Assembly: GCA_036925085.1 (NCBI GenBank)
Contig: JAUPFP010000017.1
Location: 2,061,058-2,125,057, forward strand
DNA length: 64,000 bases
Direction: 5' to 3'
Origin: Brachycybe producta
Taxonomy: Eukaryota > Arthropoda > Diplopoda > Playtdesmida > Andrognathidae
Shown: piece after piece, positions 1 to 10,660 of the stretch
How positions within the stretch are numbered: the stretch's first letter is position 1
How the letters are laid out: each line of letters begins with the position of its first letter
Program-made: the position numbers and the translations under genes
The notes under the pieces: generated by a model
The model's database searches: none
What the model was told of the DNA's origin: nothing
The model's input: only the letters and a program-made list of their open reading frames with translations

Positions 1-179
1 ATAGAACTGAACGACATATTATTTCACACATTAATAAAAGTATAACACATTCCTCACTGACCAATCAATAAAATAAACATATTAAAGCCGTTAATGGGGC
101 AGTTTCTTTTCTTGGTAAGCATGCGAACTTGTGAAGAAATTGTAGAAAATGTAGAAATTAGAGACCTACACAAAGCCCA

Positions 180-378
180 TAGGATGGTGGGCTTTTGGGC
201 TGGGCTTGGATCGGCATATTTATGTTAAAGGCCCATGGGCCTGGTGGGCTTCGTGGGCCTGATGGGCTTTGTGGGCCTCATGGGCCTGGTGGAGCTGGTG
301 GGCTTCATGCACCTGGTGGGCTTCATGGGCCTGGTGGGCTTTATAGGCTTCGTGGGCTTCGTGGGCTGGGCTTCAAAT
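180..378. repeat. GGGC-rich minisatellite
   Basis: Degenerate tandem units of about 9-12 bases built on GGGCCTGGTG / GGGCTTCGTG. The 68-codon open frame across it is only the translation of the repeat (Gly-Leu-His-Gly-Pro) and is not taken as a gene. The flanks 1-179 and 379-540 show nothing recognisable. Confidence 0.85.
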
Positions 379-544
379 TTTTACTCAATGTAGGTCTCTA
401 GATAAGATGGACAGAATATATTAGTGCTTATGTATTTTTTTAAATGGTTAATGGTTCAGGGCCCAGACCACGATTTTTATTTAAATGATTTTTTTCAATT
501 AAATTATTTTTAAATTGAAACTTTCAACAGAATACCATCTAAAG

Positions 545-1273
545 TCTAGAACACACCGGATTCTTTGTTGCGGTACATTGTTGCAGGGCTGCTCCGATTC
601 AATGTTGCGGGGCAGAATCGCAACTGACGCGATTCAGACCCGCAACATTGTTCCGTGTCCACACCTAAACTCAGTGTTTCTTCCTCCTTCTTGCTTTCAC
701 CATGTAAATATCACCAGCAGAAGTGGCCCTTGCAAAATGGGCCTACACGGTGATTCATAAAGAGGGGCAAGTATAGCAGAAACGGTGGTGGGCCCACAAG
801 CTCTTCTCAGCAGAGAGCACATCCGGTTTAAGCCTTTTGGACACCCTGAAATTAGAAGATGGGGCAGGATTTCTAAATTTCATTCCTTTTATATTTGCCT
901 TTGTAGTCAGAAGACCATAACTTCCCACAAACACAATTTATACAGAAGGTCCTCAATTAGTTTAAAAATATTTTCAGTGGTCCACATCTTTTTTAAGTCT
1001 AGTACTAGACTTAATAAATGACGTGGACCACTGAAAAAGACTCAAAGGGCTCAGTTTGCTTTTAATTATTAAAGACATCTTTAATAATTAAAAGCAAACT
1101 GGGCCCTTTGAGTCTTTGTTTGTGTTTCAAAAGACGTCCACACCATGAAATGTCCCGCAACAATGTTGGAAAGATTCTCATTTCGATGGTACTCAAAAAC
1201 CATGAATCTGAGCTGCTGCGATTCAGCCCAGCAACAATGTATCGCAACAAAGAATTCCCAGTGTATACTACCC
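545..1273 (+). mobile_element. MITE family A, copy 1 (82-bp core palindrome)
   Basis: A non-autonomous inverted-repeat element. The left end carries GGATTCTTTGTTGCGGTAC. The right end carries the same motif inverted (GTATCGCAACAAAGAATTC). Near the centre lies a near-perfect 82-bp palindrome (1036-1117) whose arms read AAAGACTCAAAGGGC and its complement. A second, smaller palindrome (AAGTCTAGTACTAGACTT) lies just before it. Related copies are at 7922-8690 (inverted) and 49499-50140. The short ORFs inside differ between copies and are not genes. Superfamily not assigned; I could not read a convincing target duplication. Confidence 0.75.
1036..1117. repeat. Core palindrome of MITE A
   Basis: An 82-base near-perfect inverted repeat with almost no loop, centred on AAAGACATCTTT. 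It would extrude as a long hairpin. It is conserved in the other two copies (about 8118-8198 and 49937-50020), so it belongs to the element and is not a local accident. Confidence 0.85.
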
Positions 1274-1822
1274 TTAAGGCAACACCAAGTAGGGAAATCA
1301 GTCTTTCCACTGATGCTCATGAACATAATCTTATAGCAGTTAGCAATTAGTCGACACAGGATGGGTCTGGTTCTGAAAGGGTCTCTTTTTCTACCAGTTG
1401 GGATACTGATGCTACTAATAAAAATGTCTAAATAACAGTGCATAGAGTGCATAACTAACTGTTCAACCAGGGGCCTGTTGGGAAAATAATTTGGCTCTGG
1501 CATCCTGGCATTTTATAGTGGATTGGCAATATTTTTTGAAAAAGTACAACTGTCACAATTGAATATCGGCCCTTCTGGCATTTGCTCGAGCTGCCCATTG
1601 GCTAGCCCGCACCTGTGTTCTACATAGGGTAATGCCTTGTACACACACTAGTTAAATGAATTCGAATTAAATGTGTTTAGGTCAATTATACGGAATCCAG
1701 TTAAGGACACGAACCAAATAAGAATTTACTTTATTATTAATATTTTAAATTGGAATACTAAATCAAAATTTTGTCAAATAGTTTATCTAATTATATTTAA
1801 GTATTAACACAATATTTTCAGA
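1274..1822. other. Non-coding; partial copy of a 300-bp MITE
   Basis: No gene is visible. About 1628-1815 matches, in inverted orientation, the right half of the element at 6472-6772 (shared words include GGAATCCAGTTAAGGAC and ACACATTTAATTTGAATTC on one or other strand). The left terminal part is missing here. Confidence 0.6.
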
Positions 1823-2289
1823 CTAGTGGGGTAACCCGTCATAAATGACGGGAGCATCTAGTTTCTTTTTGTGTGACTGTCCGGTTGTCATGAAGCAATT
1901 CGCCTTGACCACTTGTGTTTTTTATAAGCACCTTAATATTGTTATAGGTATGTGAAGACAGGGAGATACAGTCGTGTGCCCCGCCCCTTTATGACTGTCA
2001 GACCAAATATCAACCAATTGGAAATTGAAAAGAACGGGGCATGTGACGTCAGACCAAATAACAACCAATTCAAAATTGAAAAGAACGGGACATGTAACAT
2101 CAGACGACATAACAAAATAATTAAAAGTTGCTGGCCCTCATAAAAAGGCGGGGAAAACGACTGTATTTTACTGTTTTTACTTGCCTGTCCTTACTATTGT
2201 TTGGATTCCTGGATCGGGAGAGTGCAACATAAAGTTGACCATGAGAAAAAAGCAGTTCATTTAAATTTCAATCTGATTAAGTTTTTGTC
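1823..2289 (-). mobile_element. Helitron-like element, 3' part
   Basis: Read on the minus strand, the 3' end is a CCCGTCAT/ATGACGGG hairpin, a 12-base spacer and terminal CTAG, followed by host T. This is the classical Helitron 3' signature (hairpin plus CTRR, insertion between A and T). The copy keeps the internal block AAAGTTGACCATGAG. Its 5' end is lost where the minisatellite begins at about 2290. No Rep/helicase frame is present, so it is non-autonomous. Confidence 0.65.
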
Positions 2290-3485
2290 CTAAAACAATT
2301 TACCCTAAAGAAACATTTGCCCTAAAGGGAGATATTGCCCTAAAGGGAGATATTGCCCTAAAGGGAGATATTGCCCTAAAGGGACATTTGCCCTAAAGGG
2401 AGATATTGCCCTAAAGGGAGATATTGCCCTAAAGGGAGATATTGCCCTAAAGGGAGATTTGCCCTAAAGGGAGATTTGCCCTAAAGGGACATTTGCCCTA
2501 AAGGGACATTTGCCCTAAAGGGACATTTGCCCTAAAGGGACATTTGCCCTAAAGGGACATTTGCCCTAAAGGGACATTTGCCCTAAAGGGACATTTGCCC
2601 TAAAGGGAGATATTGCCCTAAAGGGAGATATTGCCCTAAAGGGACATTTGCCCTAAAGGGACATTTGCCCTAAAGGGACATTTGCCCTAAAGGGAGATAT
2701 TGCCCTAAAGGGAGATATTGCCCTAAAGGGAGATATTGCCCTAAAGGGAGATATTGCCCTAAAGGGAGATATTGCCCTAAAGGGAGATATTGCCCTAAAG
2801 AGACATTTGCCCTAAAGGGAGATATTGCCCTAAAGGGAGATATTGCCCTAAAGGGAGATATTGCCGTAAAGGGAGATATTGCCGTAAAGGGAGATATTGC
2901 CGTAAAGGGAGATATTGCCCTAAAGGGAGATATTGCCCTAAAGGGAGATATTGCCCTAAAGGGAGATATTGCCCTAAAGGGAGATATTGCCCTAAAGGGA
3001 GATATTGCCCTAAAGGGAGATATTGCCCTAAAGACATTTGCCCTAAAAAGACATTTGCCCTAAAAAGACATTTGCCCTAAAAAGACATTTGCCCTAAAGG
3101 GACATTTGCCCTAAAGGGACATTTGCCCTAAAGGGACATTTGCCCTAAAGGGACATTTGCCCTAAAAAAAACATTTGCCCTAAGGAGATGTTCCCCTAAT
3201 GAGTAGTCTAAATATACAGTAATTGGTTTTAGGGCATATGTTTTTTGAGGGCAAATAGTTTTAGGGCAAATGTTTTTAAGGGCAAGTGGTTTTAGGGCAA
3301 GTTGTTTTAGAGCAAATGTTCTATTAGAGTAAATAGTTTTAGGGTAAATGGTTTTAGGGCAAGTGTTCCTTGAGGGCAAATAGTTTTAGGGCAAATGGTT
3401 TTAGGGCAAATGTTCTATTAGGGTAAATGGTTTTAGGGCAAATGTTCTATTAGGGTAAATGGTTTTAAGGAAAATGTTCCATTAG
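2290..3485. repeat. TTGCCCTAAAGGG minisatellite with inverted arms
   Basis: About 1.2 kb of 17-18-base units, mainly ATTTGCCCTAAAGGGAC and ATTGCCCTAAAGGGAGAT. From about 3225 the polarity flips to TTTTAGGGCAAATG after a short spacer holding AATGAGTAGTC, giving a foldback structure. Open frames here encode only repeats such as LGQYLPLGQYLP and are rejected as genes. Related arrays lie at 8990-9430, 18268-18640, 38640-38720 and 46110-46260. Confidence 0.9.
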
Positions 3486-3489
3486 GGTT

Positions 3490-3917
3490 AATTGTTTTTA
3501 TGGCACAATTGCCTGTGATAAACTGTAGTTTAATTTTGCTACTATTATCCCCTCCCCTTTTTATATTTGAAATAGAAAATGTGTTTTTCATTTTCTCTGA
3601 TGTGCGCATGCGCATCGTTTTTTTTTTTTTACTAATTTCATTTCAATTTCAGTCACCCCCTCCCACTTTTCCTCCCTCCACGTTTCTCTCTCGCCCCCCC
3701 CCCCTTCTACACTTTCCATCCAACCTTTCCCCCTCTCCAATTTAATATCATGGGGTTCTTGGATGGGAAGGGTGCAACATATAGTTGACCTTGAGAAAAA
3801 AAAAAAAGCTGTTCATTTCTTCATTTATTTAAATTTATATAAATTCTGATGTGCTTCAATGGTTGTACAGCGTTATTTCAGACAGAAAGACAGACAGACA
3901 GATACACAGACCTGGGA
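3490..3917 (-). mobile_element. Helitron-like element, 5' part
   Basis: On the minus strand it begins A|TCCCAGGTCTGTGTATC, the 5'-TC start of this family, inside a TATATA target. It contains the family block with the CAAGGTCAACTATATG motif and continues to CACAATTGCCTGTGATAA. The 3' hairpin end is replaced by the minisatellite at 3485. With 1823-2289 it may form one element split by the array, or be two neighbouring copies. Confidence 0.6.
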
Positions 3918-4213
3918 TATTATATATATAATAATTAATATTTGAATAAAAGAATTGACCAATATTTAAGAACCAATGTAATTAAAATTTCACATACAAG
4001 ATACAATATATTCTAACAATGTAGAGCTCTTGTTATGGGGCTCAGGTTTCTAACTCTCTTAGTTAGAATGGATACGCCTTTTCACTGAGATAGAGAGAGT
4101 GTGATACAACCTGAGTCCAAACGGTGCCGGGGCTGTTCTCCGTAGTATTTAGCGGTTACCGCCATTTGAATGCTAGAAGAGAAATCATATAAACGAGGCG
4201 AGACGAATGCAGA
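3918..4213. other. Non-coding DNA
   Basis: AT-rich sequence following the Helitron end, including a (TA)n stretch. No gene or repeat structure is recognised. Confidence 0.5.
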
Positions 4214-4558
4214 TTGTTAATATACCTATTTATTGTATGCAATCATTTCCATACGACAAATTACAGAGAAGAGTTACGAGGTGTGGAGTGTTTTGCCACC
4301 GGACCATTAAATGAGTTGAGTAACTTCATGTTTCGATATCAGAGAATGGACCCTGAATCTATCGATGCACGGACCTTTATACCAAGGGCCTGTGAACACC
4401 TATATAGGTGCGCCCATGCCCTAGGGACCGTGGATGTGGGGCGTGGTGATTGTTCTAAACCACAGTCCAGTGATATTCATAATAACTATCTAGGAAAATT
4501 AGGGAGATTTTTGCTAGGACAGATTCGTATTACTGGTCTTTTTTTCCTAGAGTTTTAA
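4214..4558 (+). other. Unassigned open frame of 114 codons
   Basis: An open frame whose middle part (ELRGVECFATGPLNELSNF onward) does not look like repeat translation. It is preceded by a possible splice acceptor (ACAAATTACAG at about 4264), so the segment from there could be a host exon or a transposon fragment. Its 3' part is in a different frame from the LINE remnant that begins near 4519, so the two are not one reading frame. I do not recognise the protein and assign no function. Confidence 0.25.
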
Positions 4559-4752
4559 GACAATGGAACTCTCTTTCTGAGGAAGTGGTGAATGGGGATA
4601 ATTTTGTTTTGTGGGATTGACAATTGTATATTCATTTTCTTTTTTATATATGTGCTTGACAATGCTTAATGCTGCATGTGGACTTTTATATCCCTCTGCC
4701 ATAGGCCTATTTGGCTGCTAGCAGAGTACTGATTGTAATTGTAATTGTAACT
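4519..4752 (+). pseudogene. LINE (non-LTR retrotransposon) 3' end, RT C-terminus relic
   Basis: A 33-codon frame (4519-4620) ends in a typical non-LTR retrotransposon ORF2 C-terminus: an SFFPR motif followed by QWNSLSEEVVNG and a stop. It is followed by a 3' UTR and a (ATTGTA)n tail at about 4735-4752, the microsatellite-like tail seen in CR1/RTE-type LINEs. Only the last few percent of the ORF remains, as expected for 5' truncation. A second copy of the same 3' UTR lies at 12260-12436. The clade is not determined. Confidence 0.65.
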
Positions 4753-5015
4753 GGAATGTCAATTGACTTATACTAAAATGTAACAGCTGCTTAGATTTCA
4801 AACGTGTTTACGTGTTTAGTGCTATACTGAAAAAAATGTTGCTCATTTTTGTGGCACGCTTCGCTTGCCATGGGACAAAAACAATATTCGGCGGGTGCAG
4901 TGCGCCGATGCCGCATTTTGCCGACATAGAATTTTAGAACCAGTACATTAAGGAGAGTTAAGGAGAGGGGCGGAAATGCAGCACTTGGGGTGTGAGAGAC
5001 CCCCAAGGCTATGGT

Positions 5016-5468
5016 CATAGACGTACCAAGGGGGGGGGGGTGTTAAGGGTTCAACCCCCCCTGAAATTTTTGTACTATGTTTTCGGCAGAGTTTGATGTC
5101 TGGAAAGAAAGGAGGATGCAGCTTAATGAAAATGACAGGCCATCAAGTGCAATCGCACATTCTCAGTGCATGGTGGACTTTTATCCAAACGTAAAAACAC
5201 TTCTTGCAATATGGGCCAATGTCAACTGCTACTCCCGAGCGCACATTTTCTACACTTAGGCATCTAAAAACACACCTGAGAAATTCAACAGGGGAAGATC
5301 GCTTGACGGGTTTAGCTCTTTTGTGTGTGCACCATGAGATTGGTGTAGACCTGATAGAGGTGGTGCGTCGTTTTGCATTGATTCCAAGCCCCCTACACCC
5401 TAAATGTCCCAAACACCCAAAAAGTTTGAACCCACCCCCCCCAAACTAAAATTCTCCATACGCCTATG
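5016..5468 (+). mobile_element. hAT transposon, internally deleted, with 8-bp TSD
   Basis: Ends CATAGACGTACC and GTATGG.. GCCTATG form imperfect terminal inverted repeats next to G- and C-runs. A perfect 8-base duplication GCTATGGT flanks both sides (5008-5015 and 5469-5476), diagnostic of hAT-type transposition. The interior retains only the 3' end of a transposase gene. Confidence 0.85.
5077..5449 (+). pseudogene. hAT transposase C-terminal (dimerisation domain) remnant
   Basis: The second reading frame (5204-5449) contains MSTATPERTFSTLRHLKTHL and then RLTGLALLCVHHEI. This is the hAT family C-terminal dimerisation motif (T-A-x-E-R-x-F-S-x-L-x-x-L-K, then an L-x-G-L-A-L-L helix). The upstream part of the same domain (5077-5259, ending in VKTLLAIW) lies in another frame, so at least one frameshift breaks it. 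The BED finger and most of the RNase-H core are absent. It resembles zinc-finger MYM-type / KIAA1586-like hAT proteins, but the fragment is too short to name a subfamily. Confidence 0.7.
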
Positions 5469-5476
5469 GCTATGGT

Positions 5477-6471
5477 AGTTATGGGATCGTGACATACAGG
5501 GTGTCACAATATTGAAAAAATGATAAAAATGTTTTGTTTAAATTGAATATAAATGTTTAGCTTTATTACCAAAATTTACCGGTATTACCGGTTTCGGTAA
5601 CGCTGCATTGCCGAAAAATCGGTAATGCTATAAGGTAATTGGTAATGCTATAAGGTGACCGGTAATGGAAACCCTACATCATACATGTACCTTGTCCCAT
5701 CCAAGCAGATCGTCTCTTAATAGGCCTACACAACCTATTAAATTCTATTAACAAACAAAAAAGGTTTTTGCGGCCTACTTATTCATTTAAAAAATTAAAT
5801 TATTTTTATGTCAGATCAAACTGCAACCCACTTGAGGGTTTGTCACAAAAAAGATTTGTCAACGTCTTTGTGGAATTAACCTTTGTCCACAAGTAAACTG
5901 TATACAGAAAATAAAAACCTCTTATCATTTTACATGTTGTGTGGAGTCATCTATAGAAAGTCATATCACATGTTATTATTTATCAGAGATTGTATTGGTC
6001 GTAGCCTCCTCCTCATATTGTAGAGTAGAATGAGGCTATGGTGTGGTCAGTCATTACTGTACCAGCTGAATAATTAATGTCTGTCACATTCAGCTGATAA
6101 CATAGTTTTTGAAAGTCTTATGCCATCCAGATACAGTATCATATGTATTAGTTCTTAATGACAAAATCAAAATTTTAAAATTTATTTTTAATGTGTGTGC
6201 ATATGTGAAACAACTTTTAAAAAGAGGTTTAGTCTACTTGCTGTACTATATTTTGTGTAAGTAAATCATTTCTAAAAATACTATAAAGAGATTTTCTCAA
6301 GAGATTTGTAAGGTTTGTATATAATACAGCCAAACTGAGAAATAAAGTGATTTCGCCATTAATTTTTGAGGCAAATATATAAAAATTCTAAGATTTTGGT
6401 TGTAAATATGCCAATTTGCTCTGTACTAATTGATGCATTGTAACGTGAAGCATCGGGCGTCAGAGTTATAC
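5477..6471. other. Non-coding; GGTAATACCGG repeat motif
   Basis: No gene is visible. At 5577-5680 there is a cluster of short direct and inverted GGTAATGC / CCGGTATTACCGG words, probably a decayed repeat. The rest is AT-rich and featureless. Confidence 0.5.
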
Positions 6472-6772
6472 CTAGTACACACCTGATAATTTAAATGCAT
6501 TTAAATAATAAACGTGTTCTACAGAGCCCTGTGAAGGACAAACAAGCAATATGTCGAATTCAATATATTCAGTTAATAATCTAAAAATATTGAGTTAATA
6601 CTTAAATATAATATAGAAACTATTGACAAAATATTGATTTAGTATTAATTTAAAATATTAATAATAAAGTCAATATTTATTTGATGTTCATGTCCTTAAC
6701 TGGATTCCGTATAATTCACCTAAACACATTTAATTTGAATTCATTTAACTCAGGTGTGTACAAGGTATTAGG
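6472..6772. mobile_element. MITE of about 300 bp
   Basis: The left end CCTAGTACACACCTGA and right end (on the opposite strand) CCTAATACCTTGTACACACC form short inverted repeats around an AT-rich core. A truncated inverted relative is at about 1628-1815. No coding capacity. Confidence 0.55.
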
Positions 6773-6907
6773 CCAAATAATCACAAAGTTAGAAAAGAGT
6801 TGTTGATAAAAGTTATCAACAGTTTCAGGTGGCTGAATAGATATTTATTTTGTTTTCATCCTCCCGGATGACGCCCCTGCATGCCTTACGAAAAAATTCG
6901 AAGTGTT

Positions 6908-7320
6908 TTAAGCCCCGTTTTCACGATGATAGTTATCACGATAGTTGCTGTCATGACAGCAACTATCGCGAGAACTATCAACGTGAAACCCAAATGATAG
7001 TCACTATCGCACTGTCGCGATAGCACCATCATACTATCTCGTTTGACTAGATAGTTGATAGTACTGTTGCGATAGTGATAGTTGTTGTGTGACCGCTTGT
7101 AGGGAAATATTCACTTTGTAAGGAAATGTGGCTTCTGGAGAGAGAGAGGCAACACTGTTGTTGACTCAATGATATCTATGAAGTAGACGTCACACTGTCG
7201 TGACAGAACTATCACGTTACTTCAAGACGTGTAGACAGTTGCTATTGTGAGAGTGAAATATCGCAACTTTCATGACAGCTACTCTCAAGATAGAACTATC
7301 GCCGTGAAAACGAGGCTTTA
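6908..7320. mobile_element. MITE with ACTATCGCGA-rich interior
   Basis: Terminal inverted repeats read AAGCCCCGTTTTCACG on the left and AAGCCTCGTTTTCACG on the reverse strand at the right. The interior is dense in direct and inverted ACTATCG/CGATAGT words, giving many possible hairpins. No ORF. Target duplication unclear (TA or TTA possible). Confidence 0.7.
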
Positions 7321-7921
7321 GAAACTATATTTAGAATAGTTGGTGATAATACTAAACGTTTTTTTTAATGCTGATGTCTTTAAAAAATAAACTTTTTATG
7401 ACAGTTTGAAAAAAGGACAATTCGTTTTTTAATGAAATGTCAATAGAAAAACCCAAAAAACGGGTCATATCCAAACTGCTATAAAATGTTCATTTTTTAA
7501 GATATTCTCATGAAAAAAACTTTTAGCATAATTTTCTAACATTCTGGTTATGAAAATGATTTGAATTTTTTTGTAATGTTGTTTCTGTTTGGCGTTTTTG
7601 CACCGTTCCTGAGAGACAAAAGTAAAATAAATATCTCTTGGGTTTTTAAAAGGATAAACGCCTCTCGAATTCTGATAATTTTTGTCTTTAGGTGCAAAAT
7701 GAAGAGAAACTTGAATGTGTTTAGAAACTAGACGGGTGACGGTGGTAGCTCATTTACTCGAATGTATTTTCAAATTGATATTTTTCTAGTTAAACTTTTT
7801 ATATGAGTGAAAATTACTCAGCTTTTAAGTAGACGATGAGTAGCAGAAGATATTAATTTTTTGGCTATAAAAAGTTTATTTTGAAAGATACCAAGGTGGA
7901 AATACCCTTATTTAATTAAAG
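7321..7921. other. Non-coding AT-rich DNA
   Basis: Nothing recognised apart from AT-rich low-complexity sequence. Confidence 0.5.
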
Positions 7922-8690
7922 GGTAGTAGACACCGGGAATCTTTGTTGCGATGGCTGAATCGCGTCTGTTGTGATTCTGTCCAGAAACAACGTTGAAATG
8001 TTGCCGGCTATATCGCAGCAGCTCAGATTGATGTTTTTTGAGTCCCATCGAAATGAGAAACATTTCAACATTGTTGCGGGACATTTCATGTTGTGGACGT
8101 CTTTTGAAACATGAACAAAGACTGAAAGGGCCCAGTTCGCTTTTAATTATTAAAGACGTCTTTAATAGTTAAAAGCAAACTGAGCCCTTTGAGTCTTTTT
8201 CAGTGGTTCACGTCGTTTTTTAAGTTTAGTACTAGACTTAAAAAAAGATGTGGACCACTGAAAATATTGTTAAACTAATTTGAGGACCGTCTGTATAAAA
8301 TGTGTTTGTGGGAAATTATGGTCTTCTGACTACAATGGTAACTAAAAGAAATGAAATTTAGAAATTCTTCCCCATCTTCCAATTTCAGGGTGTCCAAAAG
8401 GCTTAAACTGAATGTGCTCTCAGCTGAGAAGAGCTTGTGTGCCCACCACCGTTTCTGCTATATTTGCCCCTCTTTATGAATCACCGTGTAGGCCCATTTG
8501 CAAGGGCCACTTATGCTGGTGATATTTACATGGTGAAAGCAAGAAAGAGGAAGAAACACTGAGTTTAGGTGTGGACACGGAACAATGTTGCGGGTCTGAA
8601 TTGCATCAGTTGCGATTCTGCCCCGCAACATTGAATCGGAGCAGTCCTGCAACAATGTATCGCAACAAAGAATCCAGTGTGTAATAGGCT
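7922..8690 (-). mobile_element. MITE family A, copy 2
   Basis: Inverted relative to copy 1. It begins with CACCGGGAATCTTTGTTGCG and ends with TATCGCAACAAAGAATCC, with the core palindrome at about 8118-8198. The 65-codon frame inside is the same element sequence read in another frame and is not a gene. Confidence 0.75.
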
Positions 8691-8989
8691 TAAGTTACCC
8701 TTTTAGTTCACTAAAGCACTTTATAATTTATTTTAATTATGCTTCTAAAAAGCAAAATAACCAGAGTTCGAAAATCAGCTGTTCACAGCCCATCTTAAAC
8801 GTAAGACAGATGGTTATCCACTAATGTTCTAAATTATATAATCACATTGGAATATATTGCCGCTATCGCAAGATTAGGGTTCTTTTTGCTGTAATGTTAT
8901 CTAGCTGGTTTTTTATCAAAAGCCTAGATAATCCAGAATTTCCCGTTCATGGTTGCAAATCTGCAAAAATGGCTGCAGCAACTAGATGG

Positions 8990-9430
8990 CAAGGGGTTTA
9001 GGGCAAGCGGTTTTACAACAAACATCCCTTTAGGGCAAGTAGTTTGCAGCAAATGTCCCTTTAGGGCAAATGTTCCCTTAGGGCAAATGGATTTAGGGTA
9101 AATGTCTTTTTTAGGGCAAATGCCCCTTTAGGGCAAATGGTTTTTAGGGCAAATGCCCCTTTAGGGCAAATGGTTTTTAAGGCAAATGTCCCTTTAGGGC
9201 AAATGGTTTTTAAGGCAAATGTCCCTTTAGGGCAAATGTTTTTTAAGGCAAATGTCCCTTTAGGGCAAATGGTTTTTAAGGCAAATGTCTCTAGGTTAAA
9301 TGGTTTTAGGGCAAATGTCCCTTTAGGGACAATGGTTTTTGGGCAAATGTCCCTTTAGGGCAAAGGTTATAGGTCAAATATTTTTAGGGCCAGTGTCTAT
9401 AGGGCAAATGTACCTTTAGGGCAAGTGCCA
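8990..9430. repeat. TTTAGGGCAAATG minisatellite
   Basis: Tandem units alternating TTTTTAGGGCAAATG and TCCCTTTAGGGCAAATG, in the opposite polarity to the main part of the 2.3-3.2 kb array. The 73-codon ORF (MVFKANVPLGQ repeats) is repeat translation only. Confidence 0.85.
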
Positions 9431-10164
9431 CAACCCCCTCTCAAGTTGATTGGAAGAATGTATTGAGTTGAATATGAATAAAGAATACATGTATTTAATT
9501 AAGGAATTATGGAAATGTGAGGTGACAACCTTTGCCACTTAATTGAAGGGTAGACTTTTGTTTTTTATAAATTTAAAATGGCTGTGTTTGGTGACTCATA
9601 AAAGTCACTTCATTATTAAGTGTTTTCTTATGACTTTAATGAATTATTTTTAATTTTAAAAATGTTTTTGGCAATCGTTAGGTAAATCTTAACGATATTT
9701 TGTCAAAAAAATTCTGGAGGTAATTAATGATCTCTTTAAAAAGTAACCCGTGTGATCAAACGATGGAAAATCTTTTTCGGTCATAAAAAGAAGCGTACAA
9801 ATGATTTTTGTAAATTTTACCGTCCTAGGACGGGCTATACTAATAGTTAGATATATAAAATTTTATACATGTTGACTCAACACAAAAATGTTAATATAAA
9901 AAAGTGTGGAGCCTACAGGCTACAGCAAATTTTAATTGACTCTTAATTTTGTGGAGAAGTTACAAGTACTCACATCTTAATATGTAATAATGTATCTTAG
10001 TATGTATCAATATATATATGCACTTTATCATAATATTATAAAAATATTTTAAGCAATGAAGCAGATTTATATTTTAATATGGATTCTAATTGCATTCATT
10101 TAAATTAATTTAAATCATTTTCAACTTCATTTCATGTAACATTTCAATTTCACATGTCATAGGC
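9431..10164. other. Non-coding AT-rich DNA
   Basis: No gene or repeat structure is seen. Confidence 0.5.
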
Positions 10165-10660
10165 CAGCAGTCGCCAACCTTTCGGACCTCACGGACCACT
10201 AAATTCAAAATTTTAAATCCCGCGGATCACTAATGAATTTTTTTTAAAAAGATAAATACGTTTGTCAAATAATGATCACAGAACTTCCATGTTATTAATA
10301 TAAAATCTTTAAAGGTTGTTTAATATTGTAACAAAATTATTAAAGTTAGTTTAATTATTACAAAATAATTGAAGCTTAGGGGAGAAGCAGCGTGTGGTGG
10401 GGGAAACTGAACGAAATGTAGCTCTCTCGCTTGCCGAATTTGACGAGAACTGTACTAGACTCTAGTACGTTTCGTGAATAAAGTGCAATAGAAAGGCGAA
10501 AATTGTCATTCAGAATATAAGAATTTATTAAGAATATATTTTTTTATTTTATTATTAAAAAAACAAAAAAAATGCAAATATTGTCCAGATTTTTCTGCAG
10601 ACCATCAAAAATTTCTCGCAAACCACCAGTGGTCCACGGACCACCGGTTGGCGACCGCTG
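10165..10660. mobile_element. hAT-type MITE, about 496 bp
   Basis: Inverted termini CAGCAGTCGCCAACC and, on the other strand, CAGCGGTCGCCAACCGG match the CAGnGGTCnCCAACC termini common in hAT elements. The flanks TCATAGGC and TTATAGAA are a poor (5 of 8) match, so the duplication has decayed. The interior is AT-rich without an ORF. Confidence 0.7.

Noticed and set aside
195-401. 68-codon Gly/Pro-rich ORF
   Set aside because: Translation of the GGGC minisatellite; no independent coding signal.
515-1503. Cluster of ORFs on both strands
   Set aside because: All lie in or beside MITE A, and the frames are not kept between its copies.
2795-3379. Repeated ORFs (LGQYLP, CPKTIYPK types)
   Set aside because: Pure products of the 17-18-base tandem units.
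2290-3485. CRISPR-like array
   Set aside because: Units are directly adjacent with no unique spacers, and the DNA is eukaryotic.
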